A DNA stretch of 64,000 nt from Antarctobacter albus (GTDB taxonomy: Bacteria > Pseudomonadota > Alphaproteobacteria > Rhodobacterales > Rhodobacteraceae). Position numbers and translations under genes: made by a program. The stretch spans positions 186,001 through 250,000 of the forward strand of contig NZ_FMZI01000006.1 of NCBI RefSeq assembly GCF_900101505.1, read 5' to 3'. The notes beneath the pieces were generated by a model. The model saw only the letters and a program-made list of their open reading frames with translations, searched no databases and was not told the origin of the DNA. Positions 16,736 to 24,984 of this stretch are shown in pieces (positions within the stretch are counted from its first letter, which is position 1; every line of letters starts with the position of its first letter).

Positions 16736-17233
16736 TCAGGGCTGCCCCTCGCCGTCGGGTGCCTGCTGCAACACGGTGCGCACCCGGCCCGACAGCTGCG
16801 CGGTGCCGTCGCTGAGGTTGACGACCATGCGTTCGGCCGTCAGCGCACTTGGGCCCTGGGTCAGCAGGACGTTGCCGGTCATGACGACCTGCCCGGCCTC
16901 GATGTCGTAATCCGCGCGCTGCGCCTCTGCCGCCTCGGAGCCGCTGACCAGGGTCACGCCGCGCGTGGCCTCCATCCGCCGGATCCGCCCGGCCTCGTTC
17001 GAGTAGACGACCAGCACCCGAGGTGCCGCAAGCCGCATCTGCCCCTGCGCGATCACCACGTTGCCGGTATAAAGGGCGGTTCCGTCGGCCTGGTTCACCT
17101 GGAGCGTGTCGGCCGTCACCTCGACCGGGGCGCGGGTGTCCTGCTGCATTCCGCCAAAGGCCACCTGGGCCCCTTGCGCAGCCGCGCCCAGAGGCGCGAG
17201 GAAAAGCATGACGGCAAGCAGGTGACGGATCAT
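16736..17233 (-). CDS. lptA: LPS transport periplasmic protein LptA
   Basis: A 165-residue exported protein: signal peptide [20 protein letters not shown], then an OstA/LptA beta-jellyroll ([47 protein letters not shown]). It forms the periplasmic bridge that carries LPS from LptC to LptD. It overlaps lptC by four bases and abuts lptB, as expected for the lptCAB unit. Confidence 0.93.
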   Translation of the reverse strand: MIRHLLAVMLFLAPLGAAAQGAQVAFGGMQQDTRAPVEVTADTLQVNQADGTALYTGNVVIAQGQMRLAAPRVLVVYSNEAGRIRRMEATRGVTLVSGSEAAEAQRADYDIEAGQVVMTGNVLLTQGPSALTAERMVVNLSDGTAQLSGRVRTVLQQAPDGEGQP

Positions 17234-17850
17234 TCGGCAGCACTTTCTTCTTTCGGCGGTTGATATACCAGTTTCACGCCGCCGGAAAACACCATTTGCA
17301 CCGCCCCCTCTTCTCCGCTGGGCGCGATCTTGAGATGGCCGGCCTCGAAACGGCCCACCGGACCCTCGCCGCTGACCGGGCCGATGCTTTCTGCCGCGAT
17401 TTCGTCCAGCCGTGACATCAGCCCCTCTGTGCGCAGGACATAGCCCTGCGAGCTTTCGATGCGCACGCCGCCTTGCAGGTGCGCCAACTGGTTCCTGTCG
17501 CGCAGCGTCGCCTCGACGGCGTCCAGCCGCAACTCGCTGCCGTCGGTCAGGCGCATCCGCGCCTCCAGCTCATCGGCGATGATCTGGCCGTCCCCCTCGG
17601 GCCGCACGCTGCGCGCGGTCATGGTCAACACGTCGCCCTTGGTGGTGGTTCCCGCGTAGTACGGCGCGCTCACCTGCTCGCGCGCGACATTCCTTTGCAA
17701 AGCCTCGACAAAGGGCACGTCCTGCAACGGCTCGGTCGAGCGGGACAGGAAGAACAACGTCGACAGCATGGCCAGTGCCACCAGGGGAAGAAGGATCTTC
17801 AGCCAGGCGATCACCCGCGAGTAAAGCCCGTCTCCCCGGCGCATGTTCAT
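17230..17850 (-). CDS. lptC: LPS export ABC transporter periplasmic protein LptC
   Basis: A 206-residue bitopic protein with one N-terminal transmembrane helix (about 15-37, VIAWLKILLPLVALAMLSTLFFL) and a periplasmic LptC/DUF1239 jellyroll. LptC takes LPS from LptBFG and hands it to LptA. The gene follows rnd after a six-base gap and overlaps lptA by four bases. Confidence 0.93.
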   Translation of the reverse strand: MNMRRGDGLYSRVIAWLKILLPLVALAMLSTLFFLSRSTEPLQDVPFVEALQRNVAREQVSAPYYAGTTTKGDVLTMTARSVRPEGDGQIIADELEARMRLTDGSELRLDAVEATLRDRNQLAHLQGGVRIESSQGYVLRTEGLMSRLDEIAAESIGPVSGEGPVGRFEAGHLKIAPSGEEGAVQMVFSGGVKLVYQPPKEESAAE

Positions 17851-17856
17851 CCCCTC

Positions 17857-18471
17857 TTACGCATGGGCAAAGATATCGGTGTCCGGCCAGCCTTCCAGGT
17901 CAAGGATCGCCCGGGTCGGCAGGAAATCGAAACAGGACTGGGCAATCTCCGTGCGCCCTTCGCGGTCCAGCATCTCGTTCAGCGCGTCGCGCAGCCGGTG
18001 CAGGTGCAGCACGTCCGATGCCGCATAGTCCTTTTGCGCCTCGGTCAGCTCCACGGCGCCCCAGTCACTGGATTGCTGCTGCTTCGAGATGTCGACGGAC
18101 AGCAGTTCCTGGGTCAGGGCCTTGAGGCCGTGGCGATCAGTATAGGTGCGCACAAGCCGGCTGGCGATCTTGGTACAATAGACGGGCGCTGCCAGCGCGC
18201 CAAAGGCATTGTACATCGCGGCGATGTCGAACCGACCATAGTGAAACAGCTTCAGCACCTGCGGATCGGTCAGAAGGCGCGCAAGGTTGGGCGCCTCTGT
18301 CTGTCCCTTGGCGATCTGAACGAGGTGGGCATTCCCGTCCCCGCCCGACAACTGCACGACACACAACCGGTCGCGGTGCGGGTTCAGTCCCATCGTCTCG
18401 CAGTCGATGGCCACGACCGGGCCAAGGTCCAGATCATCCGGCAGATCGCCCTTGTAGAGATGGTTGGTCAC
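17857..18471 (-). CDS. rnd: Ribonuclease D, short form (3'-5' exonuclease)
   Basis: A 204-residue DEDD-type exonuclease. The DxE motif is in VVAIDCETMGLNP, a later Asp lies in FHYGRFDIAAM, and the YAASDVLHL motif supplies the final Asp with its Tyr (DEDDy). E. coli RNase D is about 375 residues with two HRDC domains; these are absent here, as is common in Rhodobacteraceae. The likely role is 3' trimming of stable RNAs. It is the first gene of the rnd-lptC-lptA-lptB run. Confidence 0.9.
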   Translation of the reverse strand: MTNHLYKGDLPDDLDLGPVVAIDCETMGLNPHRDRLCVVQLSGGDGNAHLVQIAKGQTEAPNLARLLTDPQVLKLFHYGRFDIAAMYNAFGALAAPVYCTKIASRLVRTYTDRHGLKALTQELLSVDISKQQQSSDWGAVELTEAQKDYAASDVLHLHRLRDALNEMLDREGRTEIAQSCFDFLPTRAILDLEGWPDTDIFAHA

Positions 18472-19281
18472 AGTGCGCCCTTTCGTCCCGATCCGCTTGC
18501 CGGCTCGACATATCCGCGCCCATGCGGGCTTTCAACACTGGCCTCCCTGCCGCGGCTCTCGCCAAATGTGTTGTCGCGCCACATTTCTCCCGCAAGAGGC
18601 GAAAATCCGGCAAGTTTGTGGCAGATCCGGGCGAATCAATGGCGGCGCCAAGGTGTGATTCGGGCAGGATCAAGGCCGAGCCCTCTCGATTTTCTTATAT
18701 TTGTAACAATCCGTGAGCTTGGCAACTCCCCCTATAATTGTCGAATATATCCGTCGCCCCTAAAGCCGCATCAGAATCCACCGAGCGGCGCATTCCGTTA
18801 CGGCACGTCGCCGCCATTGTTTCCGCCGGGATGAATTTACAGGCACCCGCAAGATTTCCAAGAGACCATTGCCTCAGCGCCCCAGGCCTGTTTCCCTTAT
18901 TTCCAGAGACTGTTCCCGATCTGGAAACATCTGCCCGCCAAAATCCTCGAAATTGTTTCAAAGCCCTCGATTAACCAACGGGAAACAAAGCTGCCTGGGG
19001 ACGCTGAAAACACCCCCGAATTTCGCGTCATTATTGAGCGTTCAACCGAAATTTCCCCCGCATTTCAATCGCCTCCACAAGCGCACTTTTCACCTTTTGG
19101 TTGCGCTCTCCGGTGCAGATTGACGGAACGGCGGCGTGAAGCCATAAGAAATCTGTCGAACGATTGGGACAAACTTTCGTCGCAATTTAAATAAACTGCA
19201 CTTGGGGGTTGGTGCTTCCACAATGGGAGTATCTCGGTAGGTCTGCTGCGCCTTTCGCGCATCGCCATTCGAAGACATGGC

Positions 19282-19298
19282 CAGGGCAATTTGCCCTG
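19282..19298. promoter_or_regulatory. Palindrome 1 upstream of exoY-type gene
   Basis: CAGGGCAA-T-TTGCCCTG is a perfect 8+8 palindrome around a single base. The size and AT-rich centre suit a dimeric repressor or activator site. It lies about 110 bases before the preferred start of the sugar transferase. Confidence 0.45.
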
Positions 19299-19309
19299 AC
19301 GTCCGGGGG

Positions 19310-19327
19310 GACACGCATTTGCGTGTC
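19310..19327. promoter_or_regulatory. Palindrome 2 upstream of exoY-type gene
   Basis: GACACGCA-TT-TGCGTGTC is a perfect 8+8 palindrome around two bases, starting 11 bases after palindrome 1. The half-sites differ from those of palindrome 1, so if both are operators they would bind different proteins. An RNA hairpin in the 5' leader is the alternative. Confidence 0.45.
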
Positions 19328-19408
19328 ATGGCGGAGCTATGCCTGAAACAGCGATAAACTCGGATCCATTTCCCGTGCTCTCGTCAACGCATGACTCAGG
19401 AGGTCATC

Positions 19409-20098
19409 TTGACACTACAACTGCGCCAGCCGCTGCCAACGGCCAGAATTGAGAAGCTGATCGACGAGGCGCTGCGCGCCGAAACCGGTCCCGCCCTTTA
19501 CCGCGACGTCTTCAAACGGGGGCTCGACGTGACGCTCGTCCTGCTCGGTGCCCTTCCGATCCTGATGATCGTCGGCATCTTTGCGCTGCTCGTCGCACGC
19601 GACGGTCACTCGCCCTTCTACTCGCAGAAACGGATCGGCCGGAATGGACGGATATTCAATATCTGGAAGCTGCGCAGCATGGTGCCCGATGCCGACGCCC
19701 GGCTGAGCGACTATCTCGATCAGAATCCCGCCGCACGCGCGGAATGGGACCGCACGCAGAAACTGCGCCACGATCCGCGCGTCACGACCATCGGTTCGCT
19801 GATCCGCAAGACCTCGATCGACGAACTGCCGCAGTTGTTCAACGTGCTGCGCGGGGACATGTCGCTGGTCGGTCCGCGCCCGATGATGCCCTGCCAGCAG
19901 GAGATCTATCCCGGCACCGCCTATTACGCGCTGCGCCCGGGGATCACCGGCTACTGGCAGGTCTCGGTGCGCAACGAAAGCTCCTTTGCCCAGCGCGCCG
20001 GTTTCGACACCGCCTACCTGGCGCAATTGTCGCTGGCCAATGACCTGCGGGTGCTGGTCAAGACGGTGCGCGTGGTCGTGCACGGCACCGGCTGCTGA
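19409..20098 (+). CDS. exoY: Undecaprenyl-phosphate sugar phosphotransferase (ExoY/WbaP family)
   Basis: A 229-residue bacterial sugar transferase. It has one N-terminal hydrophobic segment (about 28-52), then PFYSQKRIGRNGRIFNIWKLRSMVPDAD, IRKTSIDELPQLFNVLRGDMSLVGPRP and LRPGITGYWQVS, the hallmarks of polyisoprenyl-phosphate hexose-1-phosphate transferases. It would start exopolysaccharide synthesis by loading galactose- or glucose-1-phosphate on undecaprenyl phosphate. The TTG at 19409 is preferred over the ATG at 19391 because AGGAGG sits six bases before the TTG and nothing precedes the ATG. Confidence 0.92.
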   Translation: MTLQLRQPLPTARIEKLIDEALRAETGPALYRDVFKRGLDVTLVLLGALPILMIVGIFALLVARDGHSPFYSQKRIGRNGRIFNIWKLRSMVPDADARLSDYLDQNPAARAEWDRTQKLRHDPRVTTIGSLIRKTSIDELPQLFNVLRGDMSLVGPRPMMPCQQEIYPGTAYYALRPGITGYWQVSVRNESSFAQRAGFDTAYLAQLSLANDLRVLVKTVRVVVHGTGC

Positions 20099-20107
20099 GC
20101 ACATTCG

Positions 20108-20126
20108 GCCGGGGCGACGCCCCGGC
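20108..20126. terminator. Hairpin between convergent genes
   Basis: GCCGGGGC-GAC-GCCCCGGC is a perfect 8-bp stem with a 3-base loop, placed between the ends of exoY (+) and the dehydratase gene (-). It likely serves both, although no T-run follows. Confidence 0.6.
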
Positions 20127-20134
20127 GCCACACA

Positions 20135-20938
20135 TCAGTAATCCACCGTCGCCTGCATGCACTGGCGCCCGTCCGGGCCGCGCACCCAGAGGTCGTTGCC
20201 GTTTTGGCACAGGGTGGCGCGCTCGTCATGCATCAGGGGCGCCGTCGCCCGAAAACTGAAACCGCGCACCGGCGCCTTGTCCTGCGCGAACAGCAAAAGC
20301 CCCTGCGCCAGCAGCGGGCCATGCACCACCAGCCCGTCATAGCCCTCGACCGCCCGCGCGTATTCCACGTCATAGTGGATGCGGTGGCCGTTGAAGGTCA
20401 GCGCAGAGTAGCGGAACAGCAGCGTCTCGGAAAAACCCATCTCGCGGCTGGCCTCTTCGCCTGTCGGGGCCTCTGGCGGCACCGGGCGCGGCGCGGACGG
20501 GTCCGGGTCTTGGCGATAGACGAGGTCCTGCCGCTCTGTCACGCACAGCTGGCCGCCCTGCCAGATCTCATGCGCCAGCGTGACGAAACCCAGCGGTCCG
20601 CTGCGCCCCTCCTTGCGGGTCACGTCCACCACCCGAGAGACCTTTTCCGCCATCTGCCCCGCTCGCAGTGCCGCGTGGAACTGCAACGCGCCGCCCGCCC
20701 ACATCCGGCGCGGCAGCCCCAGGTCGGGGATCAGGCCGGTGCCGACGCGCGGATGCCCGTCGCGCCCCAGCACGCCGGGCGGCTGCGCGTCCCAGAAATA
20801 GATCTGGTGAAAGAAGACCGGCAGGGGCGTGCCCGCGTCGATGGTCACGGGCAGGTCCAGCGCCGCCTGCAGGGCGCGGGCGCGGTCCGGATCCATCACG
20901 TCGGTTTGACGGCGCTCGGCCGCTGGGCCAGTCTGCAT
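20135..20938 (-). CDS. MaoC/HTD2-like acyl-CoA dehydratase (hydratase)
   Basis: A 267-residue protein of the hot-dog-fold dehydratase group with an N-terminal FAS1-like dehydratase half (PLPVFFHQIYFWDAQPPGVLGRDGHPR; PRRMWAGGALQFHAAL) and a C-terminal MaoC-like half (RYSALTFNGHRIHYDVEYAR, VVHGPLLAQ). These motifs match HTD2/mesaconyl-C4-CoA hydratase-type proteins. It hydrates or dehydrates a CoA-linked acyl group; the substrate is not evident. GGAG sits eight bases before the ATG. It diverges from the VOC gene across 38 bases. Confidence 0.8.
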   Translation of the reverse strand: MQTGPAAERRQTDVMDPDRARALQAALDLPVTIDAGTPLPVFFHQIYFWDAQPPGVLGRDGHPRVGTGLIPDLGLPRRMWAGGALQFHAALRAGQMAEKVSRVVDVTRKEGRSGPLGFVTLAHEIWQGGQLCVTERQDLVYRQDPDPSAPRPVPPEAPTGEEASREMGFSETLLFRYSALTFNGHRIHYDVEYARAVEGYDGLVVHGPLLAQGLLLFAQDKAPVRGFSFRATAPLMHDERATLCQNGNDLWVRGPDGRQCMQATVDY

Positions 20939-20976
20939 GGGTCACGCTCCTTGATTTTTGCCGGGTTATTCCAGCC

Positions 20977-21375
20977 ATGCCACCTGCCGTCCAGTCGCTC
21001 GATCACCTGGTGCTGACCGTCGCCGATCCCGCCGCCACGCGGCAATTCTACGAAACCGTCCTGGGGATGCAGGCAGAGCGGTTCATCCCCGCCGATGGCA
21101 GCACCCGATGGGCGCTGAAATTCGGGCGGCAAAAGATCAACCTGCACACCGCCGGGCAGGAGTTCGACCCCAAGGCACGCAGGCCCGGCCCCGGAACGGC
21201 AGACCTGTGTTTTCTCAGCGAAACACCCCTGGCAGAGTGGCAGGCGCATCTGGCCGCCTTGGGCGTGACGATCGAGGAGGGACCGCTGCCGCGCACCGGC
21301 GCAACCGGCCCGATCCGGTCGATCTATATCCGCGATCCGGACGGCAACCTGATCGAGATTTCCAACCCGGCCTGA
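20977..21375 (+). CDS. VOC (glyoxalase/bleomycin-resistance fold) family protein
   Basis: A 132-residue vicinal-oxygen-chelate protein with two beta-alpha-beta-beta-beta modules. Predicted metal ligands are the His in LDHLVLTVADP, the His in INLHTAGQE and the Glu in GNLIEISNPA. It resembles GLOD5-like proteins; whether it isomerises a glutathione adduct, opens a ring or binds a drug cannot be told. The start MPPAVQSLDHL gives the normal family length. Confidence 0.85.
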   Translation: MPPAVQSLDHLVLTVADPAATRQFYETVLGMQAERFIPADGSTRWALKFGRQKINLHTAGQEFDPKARRPGPGTADLCFLSETPLAEWQAHLAALGVTIEEGPLPRTGATGPIRSIYIRDPDGNLIEISNPA

Positions 21376-21380
21376 GGGCT

Positions 21381-21932
21381 TCAGCCGCGCATCCGTTCCA
21401 CCTCGCGGCGCAGTTCCTGCATCTGGTCGCCCAGCAGCTTCAGCGCGCGTTCGTCGGTCAGGCGCCCGTCCTCGTCGAACTGCTTGCGGCTTTGTGCCAG
21501 CATGACTTCCGGACCGGTCAGCAGGCGTGGACGAAAAGGGTTGAGGCAAAGCCGCGCCATATTCTGCGCCCGCTCGCCCCCGGCGCGGCCCGCCGCCGCC
21601 GACATCAGCGCCACAGGCTTGTCCCGCCAGGGCGCGCCCTCGGTCCGGCTGATCCAGTCCAGCGCGTTCTTGAGCAGCCCGGAAAGGCCCTTGTTGTATT
21701 CCGGCGTCACCACCAGAACCGCATCCGCACCCGCGATGGCATCTGCGGCGGCCTGCACGGCGGCGGGAATGCCGTCGCCGTTCTGGATGTCCTCGTCGAA
21801 CAGCGGGAAACGCAGGTCGAGTTCGCTGAACCTGTCGGGGGCAAAGAGACGGGCGGCCTCGAACATCAGTTTGCGGTTACTGCTGTCGGCGCGCAGGGCG
21901 CCGCAAAGGCCGACGAGGGTGGGGTCCGGCAT
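21381..21932 (-). CDS. NAD(P)H-dependent FMN reductase
   Basis: A 183-residue flavodoxin-like reductase. The FMN phosphate-binding loop is GALRADSSNRKL (10-21) and the second flavin motif is VVTPEYNKGLSGLLKNALDW. Such enzymes reduce FMN or quinone-like substrates in the cytoplasm. It converges with the VOC gene, the stop codons lying five bases apart. Confidence 0.9.
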   Translation of the reverse strand: MPDPTLVGLCGALRADSSNRKLMFEAARLFAPDRFSELDLRFPLFDEDIQNGDGIPAAVQAAADAIAGADAVLVVTPEYNKGLSGLLKNALDWISRTEGAPWRDKPVALMSAAAGRAGGERAQNMARLCLNPFRPRLLTGPEVMLAQSRKQFDEDGRLTDERALKLLGDQMQELRREVERMRG

Positions 21933-21968
21933 TGTGATCTCCTGTCTGTTTCGTCCTGACCTACATGG

Positions 21969-21998
21969 AAAAAGCGCCGCGGCAAGGCGCGGCGCTTT
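21969..21998 (-). terminator. Intrinsic terminator after the OmpA-like gene
   Basis: On the reverse strand AAAGCGCCGC and its complement (21971-21980 with 21989-21998) form a perfect 10-bp stem with an 8-base loop, followed by TTTTT. This is a textbook intrinsic terminator for the gene ending at 22047. Confidence 0.88.
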
Positions 21999-22046
21999 GA
22001 TCTATCGGATAAACCGGGGCACAGCCCCTGTCAGGATCGCCCGGCC

Positions 22047-22706
22047 TTAGCCGTTGGGCAGGATCACGATCTCGACCCGGCGGTTCTGGGCCTTTCCCTC
22101 GGGCGTCAGGTTCGACGCCACCGGCTGATCCTCACCCCGGCCGATGACCGAGATCCGCGACGAGGGCACGCCCTCGGAGATCAGCACGTTGGCGACCGAG
22201 CGCGCGCGGCGCTGGGACAGGTCCAGGTTATAGGCGGCGTCGCCGTCGCTGTCGGTGTGGCCAATCACCTGGGCGGTGGTGTTCGGGTAGGCCAGCAGCG
22301 ACTGGCCCACGTCGCGCAGGTCCGACACCAGGGTCGGGCGCAGGTTGGCGCTGTCGGTGGGGAACAGGATGTCCTGCGGCATGGTCACGATCAGCCGGTC
22401 GCCGGTGTTGCGGATGGTGACGTTGTCGCCCATCTGCTGACGCAGTTCCGCTTCCTGCTTGTCCAGCTGGTTGCCGATGGCGGCCCCCGCAGCGGCCCCC
22501 ACCAGGGCGCCCGCGACGGTCGCCCGGTTACGCTCGCCCCTGTCGCCGCCGCCCAGAAGGCGGCCTGCAACCGCACCCACGCCGGCGCCCACGAGGGCAC
22601 CCTGCTTGGTCTGGCGGTTGGGATCGTTCGGGTTGCCCGTGGTACAGGCCGACAGGCCGATGACAGCCACGGCGGAGATGAGAATCGCGGATTTCGCCCG
22701 GATCAT
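22047..22706 (-). CDS. OmpA-family outer-membrane lipoprotein with glycine-zipper region (YiaD-like)
   Basis: A 219-residue lipoprotein. The lipobox LSAC places the acylated Cys at residue 21. Residues about 36-80 are rich in Gly and Ala (GALVGAGVGAVAGRLLGGG, GALVGAAAGAAIGNQL), a glycine-zipper membrane segment. An OmpA peptidoglycan-binding domain follows (VIGHTDSDGDAAYNLDLSQRRARSV; GRGEDQPVASNLTPEGKAQNRRVEI). It probably anchors the outer membrane to the cell wall. A strong terminator follows. Confidence 0.92.
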   Translation of the reverse strand: MIRAKSAILISAVAVIGLSACTTGNPNDPNRQTKQGALVGAGVGAVAGRLLGGGDRGERNRATVAGALVGAAAGAAIGNQLDKQEAELRQQMGDNVTIRNTGDRLIVTMPQDILFPTDSANLRPTLVSDLRDVGQSLLAYPNTTAQVIGHTDSDGDAAYNLDLSQRRARSVANVLISEGVPSSRISVIGRGEDQPVASNLTPEGKAQNRRVEIVILPNG

Positions 22707-22882
22707 GTGTAGCCTCTTTTCAGGTTTGCCCCGCTGGAATGGGGTCTTTCACTGCCGATATGCAATAACATCCGGCAAAACCCCAGCCCTGTCACCGGGA
22801 AAATCGGCAAGGCTCCGCGCATGATCCAGAGGCACGCGTGTTTCGCGCGCGAAACATCTTTTCTTTACAGGTTGTTAAGACC

Positions 22883-23725
22883 TCAAGCCTCCAATCTTGC
22901 CGCCTCCCAGGCAAGGATGGCGCGCTTGACCGGCAGCCCCCAATGATAACCGCCCAGACCCCCGGATTTGCGCAGGGCGCGGTGGCAGGGGATCAGGTAG
23001 CTGATCGGGTTGCGCCCCACCGCCGTGCCGACCGCGCGCACCGCTTTCGGATGCTCGATGGCCTCGGCGATTTCGGAATAGGTCGTGACATGACCCGAGG
23101 GGATCTGCAGCAGCGCCTCCCAGACCTTGATCTGGAACGGCGCGCCGATCAGGTACAAGGGCACCGGCCCGTCCGCCTTGACGCCGAAAGCCGCCAGCGC
23201 CCAGGGGCGCAGGCGCATCGGGTCCTCGACGAAGTCTGCCCGCGGCCAGCGCGCCAGCATGTCCTCCATCGCCTCGGCCTCTGTCGTCTCGGCGGAAAAG
23301 GCGATACCGCAGATGCCCTTGTCGGTGCCCATGACCAGTGCCGGGCCAAAGGGGCTTTCGAACCAGCCCCAGTAGATTGTCAGCCCCGCGCCCGCGCGCG
23401 CGAAATCGCCGGGGCTCATCGCCTCCCACCGCAGGAACAGATCGTGCAGGCGCCCGCCCCCCGACAGCCCGGTGGCATGGGCCGTCTCCAGCGTGGTAAA
23501 GCGATCCGCCAGCAGTGCCTTGGCATGGCCCAGCGTCAGGTATTGCTGGTAGCGCTTTGGCGAGACACCGGCCCATTGGCTGAACAACCGCTGGAAATGC
23601 GCCGGGCTCATGCCGACCTCGCGCGCGATCTGGTCCAGCGTGGCCTGCGGGCCCAGCCGGTCGACCGCCTCGATGGCGCGTCGCATGACGTTGTAGTGAT
23701 AGCTCTGGTCGTCGTCCTTGGGCAT
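22883..23725 (-). CDS. AraC-type regulator/O6-methylguanine-DNA methyltransferase fusion (Ada-like, lacking the zinc domain)
   Basis: A 280-residue two-domain protein. Residues about 10-110 form an AraC-type helix-turn-helix region (LDQIAREVGMSPAHFQRLFSQWAGVSPKRY). Residues about 115-275 form a methylated-DNA-protein cysteine methyltransferase with the acceptor C247 in IPCHR. The N-terminal Cys4 zinc phosphotriester-repair domain of E. coli Ada is missing, so activation by that route is not expected. The likely role is direct reversal of O6-alkylguanine, with possible regulation of alkylation repair such as alkB (310-912). Confidence 0.9.
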   Translation of the reverse strand: MPKDDDQSYHYNVMRRAIEAVDRLGPQATLDQIAREVGMSPAHFQRLFSQWAGVSPKRYQQYLTLGHAKALLADRFTTLETAHATGLSGGGRLHDLFLRWEAMSPGDFARAGAGLTIYWGWFESPFGPALVMGTDKGICGIAFSAETTEAEAMEDMLARWPRADFVEDPMRLRPWALAAFGVKADGPVPLYLIGAPFQIKVWEALLQIPSGHVTTYSEIAEAIEHPKAVRAVGTAVGRNPISYLIPCHRALRKSGGLGGYHWGLPVKRAILAWEAARLEA

Positions 23726-23908
23726 CGGCTGTCTCCTTGGCCCCGGTTTTACCGCGCCCGCGCAAGACGCACGATCCGAATATTGCGCAAAGGCAATCCG
23801 GCAACACCTTGGGCAGGGCGGCAGCGGCGCGGCCCGAAAAAATTGACTGCGGGGCGGAATTCCTTACTTCCGATAGTGATTGACAAAACAATGACGGGGG
23901 CGAGGCTC

Positions 23909-24829
23909 ATGCCTTTCAGCATCACCAAAGGTATCGAGTATGACGTTTTTGACGGTGGCCCGGGCAACTTCAACTTTCAGCCCAGCCCCGGAACAGCGAC
24001 CGATCTTGGCGCCCTGGGGCCGTTCGGCGGCGAAGGCGTCGACGATAGCCAGTTCACGGTCGGCGAGGACATCTCGGGTTCCGGGACCATCTACATCGGC
24101 GACATCGAGATCGAGGGCAACCTGTACCCGGTGATAACAGCCGCGGGGGATTACCCCATCGCGGACGGCAGCAACGTGTTCATCCTGGTGCCGGACTACC
24201 TGCCGGAACCCTCCGCCTTTCCCGCCTCTTTCGATTTCAACCCGGACGTGGTCGAGGAAACCTACTCCTATTGTTTCGCAGCAGGCACCCGCATCGCCAC
24301 CGAAGCGGGCGAGACCGAGGTGCAGGACCTGGCCCCCGGTGACCTGGTGCGCACCGCCGACGGACGGCTGGAACCCGTCCGCTGGGTCGGTCGTCAGACC
24401 ATCGACCGTCATTTCAACGCCGGTTTCGCGCTGGTCCGGATCAACGCCGGCGCCCTGGGCGAAGGCCTGCCGAAACGTGACCTGGTGCTGACCGGCGATC
24501 ACGCGATGGTGCTGGACGGCAGCCTGGTGAACGCCAGCGCCCTGGTCAACGGTGAGACGATCACCTTTGTTCCCGTTGCCCAGATGGCGGCCCGGACCAC
24601 CGTCTACCACGTCGAAACCGCCCGCCACGAGGTGCTGCTGGCCGAAGGCGCGGGGTCGGAAAGCTTTTGCGATTACGCCGGGCGCCACAAGCTGGACAAC
24701 CACGCCGAGTACCTGGCCGCCTGCGGCGCCGAGCACATCATTCCCGAGATGGACATGCCGCGCATTTCCTCGGCCCGGATGTTGCCCGCCGCCCTGCGCG
24801 CACGCCTGGGCCTGCGCGACGCGGCCTGA
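23909..24829 (+). CDS. Hint-domain protein (intein/hedgehog-like), possible secreted protein
   Basis: A 306-residue protein. Residues 1-118 are acidic and Gly/Asp-rich with no recognised fold. A Hint domain begins at C122 (CFAAGTRIATEAGETEVQDLAPGDLVRT) and runs to about 290, including LTGDHAMVLDG and YHVETARHEVLLAEG. There is no N-terminal signal peptide, so any export would use a type I-like route, as with many such roseobacter proteins. The ATG at 23909 is preferred because GGGGGCGAGG precedes it; an in-frame ATG at 23891 has none. Whether the domain self-cleaves is unknown. Confidence 0.82.
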   Translation: MPFSITKGIEYDVFDGGPGNFNFQPSPGTATDLGALGPFGGEGVDDSQFTVGEDISGSGTIYIGDIEIEGNLYPVITAAGDYPIADGSNVFILVPDYLPEPSAFPASFDFNPDVVEETYSYCFAAGTRIATEAGETEVQDLAPGDLVRTADGRLEPVRWVGRQTIDRHFNAGFALVRINAGALGEGLPKRDLVLTGDHAMVLDGSLVNASALVNGETITFVPVAQMAARTTVYHVETARHEVLLAEGAGSESFCDYAGRHKLDNHAEYLAACGAEHIIPEMDMPRISSARMLPAALRARLGLRDAA

Positions 24830-24868
24830 GCCGCCACGGCGGACGCCGGACAGATGACAATCATCCTG

Positions 24869-24905
24869 AACGGCCCGGAGTTCTGCAAGAATTCCGGGCC
24901 GTTTT
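24869..24905 (+). terminator. Intrinsic terminator after the Hint gene
   Basis: A 16-bp stem with one G-T pair and a GCA loop (24869-24884 with 24888-24903), ending in TTTT. It is the strongest forward-strand terminator in this part of the window and separates the Hint gene from nth. Confidence 0.92.
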
Positions 24906-24984
24906 CCGTGAAAGGCGGCAAGCGCCCGGTGCGGCAGGACCCCGGGTCTTGCGGCGCAATGGCGTTGCGGGCATAGGGGAACGC

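Larger units (their letters stand above)
18472..19408. other. Gene-free region upstream of the exoY-type gene
   Basis: This is the longest stretch without a supported gene (about 940 bases) and is visibly more AT-rich than its surroundings. Short ORFs here lack ribosome binding sites and recognisable motifs. It contains an isolated TATAAT (18732-18737), an inverted repeat TTTCCAGA/TCTGGAAA with a 12-base spacer (18900-18927), and two adjacent palindromes near its right end (listed separately). It should hold the rnd promoter at one end and the exoY control region at the other. Confidence 0.6.

Noticed and set aside
18434-18673. Small genes in the 18.5-19.4 kb gap
   Set aside because: Several 60-90-codon frames exist on both strands, but none has a ribosome binding site, a signal peptide or a known motif, and they overlap one another.
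18732-18737. TATAAT as a strong promoter -10 box
   Set aside because: The nearest -35-like hexamer TTGGCA is only about eight bases upstream, not 16-18, and the sequence lies in the AT-rich gap with no downstream gene nearby.
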